A stretch of DNA of 64,000 nt from Bacteroidota bacterium (GTDB lineage Bacteria; Bacteroidota; Bacteroidia; B-17B0; Aurantibacillaceae), in NCBI GenBank assembly GCA_013697245.1, contig JACCXH010000052.1, positions 1-64,000 on the forward strand, in the 5' to 3' direction. A program made the position numbers and the translations under genes. The notes beneath the pieces were generated by a model that saw only the letters and a list, made by a program, of their open reading frames with translations, made no database searches and was not told the DNA's origin. This document shows positions 43,137 to 53,100 of this stretch, piece after piece; position 1 is the stretch's first letter, and each line of letters opens with the position of its first letter.

Positions 43137-45086
43137 ATGATAAAAATAACTCTCCCCGATGGTTCAATTCGCGAGTACGAAAAAGGAACTTCATCAATGG
43201 ACATCGCTAAAAGCATTAGCGAAGGCTTAGCCAGAAACGTATTAGCCGCAAAAGTAAACAACGAAGTTTGGGATGCAACTCGCCCCATTAACTCAGATGC
43301 CACATTAAGTTTATTAACATGGAACGATGCGCTTGGTAAAGAAACCATGTGGCATTCATCTGCTCACATTATGGCCGAAGCATTAGAGGCTTTATACCCG
43401 GGAGTGAAATTCTGGGTTGGACCTCCATTAGAAAATGGTTTTTATTATGATGTGGATCTTGACGGACAAGTTCTAACACCTGCTGATTTTGAAAAGATCG
43501 AGCAAAAAATGTTAGAACTGGCAAGGCAAAACAATGTTTATGTTAGAAAAGAGATATCTAAAGCGGATGCTATAAACTATTTTACCGATAAGAACGATCA
43601 CTATAAATTAGATCTTTTGGAGCGCCTGGATGATGGCAACATTACACTTTACACACAGGGTAACTTTACCGATCTTTGCCGCGGCCCGCACATACCAAGT
43701 ACAGGTTTTATTAAAGCGGCTAAAATTTTAAATATTGCCGGCGCTTATTGGAAAGGTGACGAAAAAAATAAAATGCTTACCCGCATTTATGGTATTACTT
43801 TTCCAAAAGATAAAGAGCTAAAAGAATATTTGGTTCTGTTAGAAGAAGCTAAAAAACGCGATCATCGCAAATTAGGTAAGGAACTGGAATTATTTTGTTT
43901 CTCCGAAAAAGTAGGTATGGGCTTGCCTTTATGGCTGCCAAAAGGCGCTATGTTGCGCGAGCGTTTAATAAACTTTATGCAAAAAGCGCAGCTTAAAGCA
44001 GGTTATTTACCCGTTGTTACGCCGCACATAGGGCAAAAAGAATTATATGTTTGCTCTGGTCACTATGAAAAATATGGAGCAGATTCGTTTCAACCAATTA
44101 AAACCCCGCATGAAGGTGAGGAGTTTTATTTGAAGCCAATGAATTGCCCGCATCACTGCGAAATTTATAAAGCATCGCCAAAATCTTATAAAGACCTGCC
44201 ACAGCGTTATGCAGAGTTTGGAACAGTTTACCGTTACGAACAAAGAGGTGAGTTACACGGTTTGACTCGTGTGCGTGGCTTTACACAAGATGATGCCCAT
44301 TTATTTTGCCGACCCGACCAGGTGAAGGAAGAATTTTTAAAAGTAATTGATCTGGTTCTTTATGTTTTTAATGCATTGGATTTTAAAGATTATACGGCAC
44401 AAATTTCTTTGCGCGATCCTGAAAATAAAACTAAATACATTGGTACCGATGAGAATTGGGCTTTAGCAGAACAGGCCATTATTGAGTCGGCCGCCGAAAA
44501 AGGATTAAAGACCGTAACCGAATTAGGGGAGGCTGCTTTTTATGGCCCAAAGCTTGATTTTATGGTGAAAGATGCTTTAGGAAGAAAATGGCAATTAGGA
44601 ACTATACAGGTAGATTATAATTTACCCGAGCGTTTTGAATTAGAATATACAGGTAGCGATAATCAAAAGCACCGCCCTGTAATGATTCACAGAGCGCCAT
44701 TTGGCAGTTTAGAACGCTTTATTGCGGTGCTGATCGAGCATTGTGCGGGTAATTTTCCATTATGGTTAACACCCGATCAGTTTGCTATTTTACCAATAAG
44801 CGAGAAGTATAACGCTTACGCCGAAAAAGTATCTGAGATCCTAAAAAATGCCGAATTACGTGGTTTTGTGGATGATCGTAACGAAACCATTGGCAAAAAG
44901 ATAAGAGACAACGAAGTTAAAAAGGTGCCTTTTATGTTAATTGTTGGCGAAAAAGAGGAGTCTGAGCAGAAAGTAGCGCTTAGAGCTCATGGAAAAGGCG
45001 ATGTTGGGGAATTCTCGGCAAATGATTTTGTAAAATATGTGAACCAAATTATAGAAAATGATTTTAATCAAAAATTAAATTCTTAA
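43137..45086 (+). CDS. thrS: Threonyl-tRNA synthetase
   Basis: ThrRS (649 residues) charges tRNA-Thr. It has an N-terminal TGS domain ([20 protein letters not shown]), the editing (SAD) domain with [11 protein letters not shown] and later [13 protein letters not shown], and a class II catalytic core with [33 protein letters not shown] and the [11 protein letters not shown] motif. The anticodon-binding domain ends the protein. All key zinc ligands (Cys in MNCPHHC and two His) are visible. It is followed after 45 bases by infC, as is common. Confidence 0.98.
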   Translation: MIKITLPDGSIREYEKGTSSMDIAKSISEGLARNVLAAKVNNEVWDATRPINSDATLSLLTWNDALGKETMWHSSAHIMAEALEALYPGVKFWVGPPLENGFYYDVDLDGQVLTPADFEKIEQKMLELARQNNVYVRKEISKADAINYFTDKNDHYKLDLLERLDDGNITLYTQGNFTDLCRGPHIPSTGFIKAAKILNIAGAYWKGDEKNKMLTRIYGITFPKDKELKEYLVLLEEAKKRDHRKLGKELELFCFSEKVGMGLPLWLPKGAMLRERLINFMQKAQLKAGYLPVVTPHIGQKELYVCSGHYEKYGADSFQPIKTPHEGEEFYLKPMNCPHHCEIYKASPKSYKDLPQRYAEFGTVYRYEQRGELHGLTRVRGFTQDDAHLFCRPDQVKEEFLKVIDLVLYVFNALDFKDYTAQISLRDPENKTKYIGTDENWALAEQAIIESAAEKGLKTVTELGEAAFYGPKLDFMVKDALGRKWQLGTIQVDYNLPERFELEYTGSDNQKHRPVMIHRAPFGSLERFIAVLIEHCAGNFPLWLTPDQFAILPISEKYNAYAEKVSEILKNAELRGFVDDRNETIGKKIRDNEVKKVPFMLIVGEKEESEQKVALRAHGKGDVGEFSANDFVKYVNQIIENDFNQKLNS

Positions 45087-45121
45087 ATTTGTAATAATAA
45101 AAATAAGTAAAACTAAAAAGC

Positions 45122-45126
45122 GGAGG
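45122..45126 (+). promoter_or_regulatory. Ribosome binding site fixing the infC start
   Basis: GGAGG, five bases before ATC 45132, in a phylum where such sites are rare. Together with the conserved N-terminal domain it points to the AUC start. Confidence 0.7.
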
Positions 45127-45131
45127 CATCT

Positions 45132-45764
45132 ATCAACAATAAAAAACCAAACTTTATAAAACCTGCAACTACAACATCAACAACAAGCAATGCAGCAAAG
45201 CCAGTATTTAAACAGCCAAGAGGCTTAAAGGCCGGATTTAAACGTCCGGGCGTAAAAGAAGAACAACACAAGATCAACGAAAGGATCTATGCCAAAAGTG
45301 TACGTGTGGTTGGCGACGGAATTGAAGCAGGGGTTTACCCAATTGCCGAAGCCTTAGCAATGGCAAAAGCAGAGGGCCTTGATCTTGTTGAGATAGCGCC
45401 TAATGTTGACCCACCGGTTTGTAAAATTGTAGATTATGGTAAATTTCTTTACGAGCAAAAAAAGAAAGCTAAAGAAATGAAAGCCAAAGCTGCGAAGATC
45501 GTTATTAAAGATATTCGTTTTGGGCCGCATACAGATGACCACGATTTTAATTTCAAGAAAAATCACGCGATGAAATTTTTACAGGAAGGCTGTAAAGTGA
45601 AGGCTTATGTTTTCTTTAGAGGTCGTGAGATCGTTTTTAAAGTACAAGGTGAGATCTTATTATTGCGTTTTGCAAATGAATTAGAAGAGTGGGGTAAAGC
45701 AGAGCAATTGCCTGTTTTAGAGGGTAAAAAAATGCAAATGGTAATTGGTCCAAGAAAAAAATAA
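45132..45764 (+). CDS. infC: Translation initiation factor IF-3 (AUC start)
   Basis: IF-3 (210 residues from ATC 45132) prevents premature subunit joining and checks the start codon. The conserved part begins [16 protein letters not shown] and continues with [40 protein letters not shown] and [15 protein letters not shown] start at GTG 45306 would cut off the N-terminal domain. The frame is open upstream to ATC 45132, which follows GGAGG (45122-45126) by five bases. AUU/AUC starts are characteristic of infC and underlie its autoregulation. About 45 low-complexity Thr/Lys/Asn residues precede the conserved domain. Confidence 0.93.
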   Translation: MNNKKPNFIKPATTTSTTSNAAKPVFKQPRGLKAGFKRPGVKEEQHKINERIYAKSVRVVGDGIEAGVYPIAEALAMAKAEGLDLVEIAPNVDPPVCKIVDYGKFLYEQKKKAKEMKAKAAKIVIKDIRFGPHTDDHDFNFKKNHAMKFLQEGCKVKAYVFFRGREIVFKVQGEILLLRFANELEEWGKAEQLPVLEGKKMQMVIGPRKK

Positions 45765-45787
45765 AATCAAAATTTAAATATATTAAG

Positions 45788-45816
45788 AAGGCAAGCAGAA
45801 ATGTTTGCCTTTTTTT
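45788..45816 (+). terminator. Intrinsic terminator directly after infC
   Basis: AAGGCAAGCA (45788-45797) pairs with TGTTTGCCTT (45802-45811), 10 bp with one G-U and a GAAA loop, then a run of T to 45816. It lies 24 bases after the infC stop. The remaining bases to 46056 hold no gene I can support. Confidence 0.9.
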
Positions 45817-46056
45817 ATTACCAAAAATTTTACCAGTGAGATGCAGAGAGCAATGAGAATCAAAAGAAAATTAATTTATCCTTGGTGTAACTTTGTGTTC
45901 TTAGTGCCCTGGTGAATAAATTGGGTAAGCTTATTTCTCCCATCTATAAGAATTAATCGAGGTTTTATTATGTTCTTTTATAATTGGACAAATGATTATA
46001 AAAGATAAATGTTTACCAAAAAATTTAATGTGATTTTAGTTAGCGCATATTGTTTA

Positions 46057-47091
46057 CTACCACTTGCTAAACCCTTTGTATAAATAATTTGTATTTTTTA
46101 TTTTAATAAATATTTCTAGTCCACCTTTGTTCTTAGATGTTTGTTGCAAAGTAGACAGGTTCACATCATAGGATGCACCGAACATTATTTTTTTTATTTC
46201 AATAAATGTATTTATCGCTAAGGCATCTTTAAATCTGTAAAAAGCGCCAAACCCAACGGAGGTGGTTTTTTTTAAGCCGGTAATATATGAATCTCCGCTT
46301 AATTGATAATGAAACATAGTTCCTAAAATAACTTCACTTGCACCACCCTGGTATTGCAGCATGAGCGACGGTGAGATAGAGAAGGGCGAACCTGAAAAAG
46401 AATAATTAAATGATTCATATAAATTAAAACGCATTAATAATCGTTCATTGCTGTTTTTATAAAACGAATAATTTGGTTTATTGATATGTGCAACCGAAAA
46501 GCCAAGTGTGTTAGACGGCTCGGTAGTTACAGCGAATTTTTTACCATTCTTCTTATTTATCAATGCAATTCCTGCACCAAGGTCGACAATGGAAACAGAT
46601 TGCTGAATTTTATTTTCGTTTGGCAGAGATGAGTTATAGTTAAAGCCATCGTATTGAGAACCCCATGTTTGATTAATACCTGATAACGTTTTTTGTGCAA
46701 ATCCAACAGATACACCCGAAGTTAAAAAATTTCGGTCGTTTAATTTTAAAGAATAATTAAGAGGTAAACTGCCGGCAACCGTTGTTAATTTGCTATCTCC
46801 TGATTTATCATAACCAAAGCTTAAGCCTGTTGAGAAAAAACCTTTATTTTTTTTCTTGTTTTTAGTAGGTATTTGTTTATTAATAAAAGCTGAGTAGGTT
46901 GTAAAACCTCGTGTAAAAGTATTCCACTGTGATTTATACTGGAGTCCGGCTTCAAAAGAATTAATAACACCAAAAGCTGCAGGATTAATTGTTTGTGGCG
47001 CAATAAAATATTGTGTCAGGTGAATGTCCTGGCAAAATATATTTTTAACCACAAGCATTAAAATTACAATACAAATTTTTTTCATTTTCAA
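46057..47091 (-). CDS. PorP/SprF family T9SS outer-membrane protein
   Basis: 344 residues with a signal peptide (KICIVILMLVVKNIFCQ), then QDIHLTQYFIAPQTINPAAF, a standard opening of the PorP/SprF family. Alternating strands, frequent aromatic residues and an amphipathic end are those of an outer-membrane beta-barrel. In Flavobacterium such proteins (SprF) are needed to secrete or attach the adjacent type B cargo (SprB). Here it is 50 bases downstream of, and co-directional with, the giant repeat gene, so it is probably that protein's partner. Confidence 0.92.
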   Translation of the reverse strand: MKMKKICIVILMLVVKNIFCQDIHLTQYFIAPQTINPAAFGVINSFEAGLQYKSQWNTFTRGFTTYSAFINKQIPTKNKKKNKGFFSTGLSFGYDKSGDSKLTTVAGSLPLNYSLKLNDRNFLTSGVSVGFAQKTLSGINQTWGSQYDGFNYNSSLPNENKIQQSVSIVDLGAGIALINKKNGKKFAVTTEPSNTLGFSVAHINKPNYSFYKNSNERLLMRFNLYESFNYSFSGSPFSISPSLMLQYQGGASEVILGTMFHYQLSGDSYITGLKKTTSVGFGAFYRFKDALAINTFIEIKKIMFGASYDVNLSTLQQTSKNKGGLEIFIKIKNTNYLYKGFSKW

Positions 47092-47140
47092 ATATTTAAT
47101 TTGTTATGCTATTATTGGATAACTTTAATTTTAAACGCTC

Positions 47141-50100
47141 TTATCTTGAAAGCGTTACGTTTCCTTTTTTAACTATTTTTTCTCCATTTACAAATTCCGC
47201 AGTCAGTTGATAAATAAAAACTGCATCATTTTGCATAACGCCGTTATATGTTCCATCCCAGCAATGAGACCTATCCTCACTCTCAAAAACTTTTTCTCCC
47301 CAGCGGTTATAAAGCTGAATGTTCATGGAAGTAATACAGTTTCCGTATACGCACCAAAAATCATTAAAGCCGTCGTTATTAGGACTAAAGGCAGAAGGCA
47401 CAAATGCGTCTCCACAAATTATATCTACTTCAACAATTACTGTATTCGTTACAAGACAGCCGTTATTATCTGTTATTGTTACAGTGTATATGGTTGTTGA
47501 AGCCGGTGCCACGGTATTAGTATCACAGTTATTACAGTTTATTCCAAAAGAAGGAGACCAAGCATAAGTATTTCCTGGAGCTCCATTACCAAATAATGTA
47601 CTCGAAGAGCCATATATAATCTTAGGTGGTTGTGCATAGGCTGTAACAGATTGAGGTGTATAAACTACAACAGCAAATACAGTTGAAGAATTACAAGGAG
47701 CAATGCCGGCGCTTACGGTGTAGGTTGTATTGGCAGGGGGGGCAACAATAATTGTAGTTGTACTGTCACCTGTATCCCAGGTATAATTTATTCCTCCATG
47801 GGCGGTCAGATTAAGTGTATTGCCCAAACAAACTGTTTGAGTTCCACTAATAGTTAGTGTTGGTTGTATCAATACATTTAAGAATACAGTACCCGTGTTT
47901 ACGCAACCATTGCCATCCGTACCAATTACACTATAGGTTGTCGGAGTCACCGGGCTTACAAATTGCGAAGACAAAACAGAGGCATTGCTCCATACATATG
48001 TACTGGCGCCGCTAGAAGAGAGTAAAGCGCTTTGGCCTGCACATATAACGGATGGGGATGTAATGGTTATAATTGGCAGTAGATTTACTATCACCGTTGA
48101 TATTGTTGATGATTTACAACCATTGATATCCTGCCCGGTTACGCTATAGGTTGTATTTTGTATTGGTGTTGCTATAACATTTGGTTGATTGGTGGTGTTT
48201 AAATTTGTGGGTGGTGTCCACGTGTAATTTGTCGCCCCCGATACACTAACGTTTGCAGAATTGCCGTAACAGATAGTATGATCTGAAGTAGATAAAACCG
48301 GCAACGGATTTACTAAAACGCTGGTGGTAGTTGCGCTAAAACAACCTTCGGGGCTAACGCCGGAGATTGTATAAGTTGTACTTATTGTGGGTGTTGCAGT
48401 TACAGTTGGATTATTTGGATTTGATAATGTATTAGAAGGGGTCCAGGTATAACCAGACGCACCATTTATAGTTAATAATGCACTTGAACCAAAACACATT
48501 GTATTACTTGTAACTGTTAAATTCGGTAAAGGGTTAACAACTACAATGGTCGTATTTGTTTTAACACATCCATTGGCATCCATTCCCGTAATGCTGTAAA
48601 CGGTTGTAGAAAGCGGGCTTGCAGTGACAGTAATTGCAGTACTATTGTTAAGAGTAGCAGATGGAGACCATGTGTAGTTAACAGCACCACTAGCACTTAT
48701 AGGCGCACTTTGAGAAAAACAGATGGTGTTACTTGTTGCTGCTACATTAGGTAAAGGATTTACGAGTACAGATGCGGTATTTGTTTTAATACACCCGTTT
48801 GCATCCATACCGGTAACTGTATAAATTGTTGTGACTAATGGATTAGCTGTTACGGATGGCGTTATGCTGCTACTTAATGCAGTAGCAGGAGACCACGTAT
48901 AATTTGTTGCACCGTTCGCACTGATGGATGTACTTTGTAATAAGCAAATAGTAGCGTTACTTGCCGTAACATTAGGTAACGGATTTACTATGACCTGTGT
49001 AGTGTTCGTTTTCATGCAACCGTTCGCGTCAACACCGGTTATTGTGTATACTGTTGTAACCGTTGGATTAGCAGTAACATTTGCAGTTAAACTATTATTT
49101 AGAGTTGCAGCTGGAGTCCAAGTATAATTAACAGCCCCACTTGCGGCAAGCGTTCCGCTCAATAAGGTACAAATTGTATTACTCGTTGCAGCAACGTTTG
49201 GTAAAGGATTCACAACAACTGTAGATGTGTTTATATTTAAGCAGCCATTTGCATCAACACCGGTTATAGTGTATACCGTCGTAACCGTTGGACTAGCAGT
49301 CACATTTGCAGTTACACTATTGTTTAAAGTACCGGATGGTGCCCAGGTATAATTAACAGCTCCGCTTGCGGCAAGCGTTCCACTCAATAAAGTACAAATT
49401 GTATTACTTGTTGCTGCAACATTAGGTAAAGGATTTACAAAAACTGTAGTAGTGCTTGTTTTTAAACAACCATTGATGTCCATACCTGTAACACTGTATA
49501 CTGTTGTTGTTAATGGGTTGGCTGTTACGTTAGACGCTGTATTGCTGCTTAAAGTAGCGGCAGGTGTCCAGGTATAATTAATGGCACCATTAGCAGCAAT
49601 AGTTCCACTTTGTAATGTACAAATAGTATTGCTGGTTGCTGTTACATTTGGCAAAGGGTTAACGGTTATGGCTGTGACGGATGAAGAAGAACAACCATTT
49701 ATGGCAAGACCTGTAACAGTATAGGTTGTTGTAAGTGTTGGATTTGCTATTACAGTTGGCGATATTGAATTATTTAATGTTGCCGATGGAAGCCACGTAT
49801 AGCTATTTGCACCGCTAACCGAAACGTTTGCCGAATTGCCAAAGCAAATAGTAGTATTTGTTGGCGTTATACTCAGCGTTGGATTCGGTTTTATAATTAC
49901 TACTGCAGTATCATTAGAAAGACAGGTATTTCGATTGACCGTGACTATATAATTTGTAGTAATGTTAGAGGTTGTTGCATTTACCCCTGTAACTAAGGGG
50001 TTTGAAATTGTACCAGAACTAAGATTTGTAACTGGCGTCCAACTGTAAGAATAATTCGTTATTGGATTGTATCCAATAATGGCAGTCTGCCCGGGACAAA

Positions 50101-53100
50101 TGCTGGTGTCAATGGCAGTTTTCCTTAAAGGTAAATTTAATACGATCTGCGAAGCGTTACAGGAGCAATGATTTATTGCGGTATCAAGCACTGCAATTAA
50201 ATGACAGGCCGCCCCGGAAGGAATGTTTAAAGTGTAATTGTAAGCATAAGTTCCGTTACTTGGTATAGCCGCATTGAGAGTGTGGGTAGTTATTAAAATA
50301 TCACCAACATTATATATACCATTTGAATTTACATCGTTATAGTAACTAATAACTGTGCTGTTAGAAGAATTTAATGTTTGCCCGGTATTGTTGATCGTGA
50401 AATTGACATAACCCGTTTCTCCCGTTGGGGGATTGGGAACAGAGTAACCGCCGGCATTAATAAGTGTTAAATAACTTTTATATGTAAATATTGGTAATGT
50501 ATCTCCACCTGTAACAACCTGTACACCGCAAAAACTATTAGTAAGTGTACATAATAAAGCCGAACTGCTTGTTGTTTTAGCTTCAAAATTTGAAATATTA
50601 CAGGCCAATTGAATTGGATTCCCGGTATAATTTATATTAAAAACCGTACTGTCGTTTGGTGCAATACCTGTTGGTAATTTCCATGCTAAATTTTGGGTGT
50701 TGTTAATTATAGTTATTGAAGGAATTGTATTTACAGGTGGGTTACTAATCCCAGCAAATGAGGCCGCAACATAAGAAACACCATAAGGTAATATAACCCT
50801 TATAGAATCTGAATTACCAAAAGAAAGTGGCCCTAAATTCTGGCTTGAAACTCTAAGTACAGAAGCATTATTGCAAGGCGAAATAAAAGTACTTTTTAAA
50901 ACTGTATTGGTAGTATATGGTATTGATGCACCCGCAATTCCTAATTGAGAGGATAGCGAAACTAATTGACCCGTTGAAGCGCCACAGCCACTAACGCCAA
51001 AAAAACTAAAGCTCGCTAAACTTCCGGAAGTATAACCACAGGTTGTTCGCACCTTAAATTTAATTTTAACCGCGTTATTTCCTACACTTAAAATACCCGG
51101 TAATCCATTTGCTCCAATACTTGGCGAAGCAACAGAAATATTATATTGATAAGTTGTGCCTCCAATAAATATAGGATCACTAATAGTTACATATGGATTT
51201 ATTATTGGATAGGATAGTTGTGAACTGCCGGGAATGATAATAACACCCACAGGAATATTTACATTAACCGTTAAATTGTAAACACTTCCTAATTGAACAT
51301 TTGTACCTATTACCTCGTAACTGGCTGTATCGCACAGATTAATTATTGTCGATGGTGTAATAACATTCGTGATAAGCAATGGCGATTGTGGTGTTGATTT
51401 AAGTGTGATCTTTTTTGTTATACATGGATAACTTGCGAGTATAACAGGATAGCCCTGACAGTTCCATCCGGCATGAACAATTATACTGTCTTGCGCGCAG
51501 GAGGTGTATGTGCCATATAACCTGTAATTTTTTATAGTACTGCTTGGAAATGTACCAAGCTGATATATTCCACCAACAGGCGTTAGCGTTGCGCTGGTTG
51601 AAAGGTCCACTACTGTATTAATGGTAATACCTGAAATAGTTGGAACAGAGAACCATGTACTGTTTGCCGGCGAGTTGGTAGTATTTGATAAGGAAATATC
51701 CCAGCTAACCACATTACTCGTAGCATTAATAAATGGCAATGGTGATTGTAAGAAAATGGAAGGACCAACATAAGTGATCGCATCTTGCGTATTATCGTTA
51801 CTAACGTTTAAAGTTGTTGTAGAAGGCAAATAGCCTGATGGTTTAAATGTCCAATAATAACCTATGTTTTGAGCTACGTTTTGAATAACACCGCAACTTG
51901 GTTCGATCGTGGCTGAAAATACGCCATAAAAACCATCGTCACTTGGAGTTATTGAAGGAACAGAGGCGGATGTAAAAAAGGATCCAACAGGAAACACTAA
52001 TGTATTAGTTGCAGCACTTATTGGGGCAATGGTAAAAACCGGTGAACTGGAAGCGTTGAAGGTCCCCATTGTTCTTGTATCATAAAAACTAGCTGCTACA
52101 AATTTATAGCCTGCCGGTAAAACCGTTTTTAATGTATCAATACGTGCCCAGTTCCTATATTCAAAAGGAAATAAATTTCCTCCGGCATAATTACTGCAAC
52201 ACGGCCCGATTGATAAATAATAATTTTGTGTGATCACAGCCTGGTTACAGTCGGTAACATTATAACTGTTTGGTCCGTAATTGGTATAATAATAACCAAT
52301 AATTGAAAAATTACCCTGGAATGTATTACATGAAAAAATATTAACCGGATTTGTTGGATTAGGGATATCAGAAACTATAAATGTATTTGTTGTTGATGAA
52401 GGAAGAATAGCGCCACCAATATTGGTTGTAACTTTATACTGAGGTTCAAAAATTAAAGAATCATTATTAATAAATACAAAGCCCGGACTAACCCCGCCGC
52501 TGGCAATTAAGGCAGTAGCGCTAAGATCATAATTAAAAGTAGTTGCCGGTAAAGCTGCGGCAACACTATTAATATTACAGGTAGCAAACAAAGCGTTTAG
52601 CCGGTAGATCCTTAATTTACCTCCAAGTGAGGTTAAATTATTACCATTAGAGATCGTTGAATTTGCATAACAATATTGCCAGGTCGGATTTGCTACACTT
52701 GTTTTTACTTTTGCATAAAAACTGGATGTAACAGTATCGCCATACATAGCACGCGATCTTTTAATTTTTGCGAAATTCAAAGATCCAAAACCATCAGGTA
52801 AGCCATCATCATTATTATCCGGTGCACCATAGCTTGTTCGTTTAATATCATAATTTAAAAAATTTAAACCTGTACATGTAACAGGGCAAACCAAATTTAA
52901 ATTAAAGTTGCTCGAAATAAGCAGCATTTCGCAAGTACAGGCAGCAGAAGGCGAATAATAAATACCTACACCAATTGTACCCGGGCCACTTACACAGCTG
53001 GCACAATTACCCGTAAGATCAATTAAAAGTTGCGCTTGTTCTAATGTGCTGTATAAGGTAGAATTAAATGGTGGCGAACCTGTAAACATAGCCGTTATAA

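Noticed and set aside
45817-46056. Possible small gene or RNA between infC and the PorP gene
   Set aside because: No frame with a credible start and no clear promoter or structured element beyond the infC terminator.
48075-49875. Regularly spaced repeats that could suggest a CRISPR array
   Set aside because: The period is 225 bases, the repeats are in frame and encode Ig-like domains, and there are no short identical repeats with unique spacers or cas genes.
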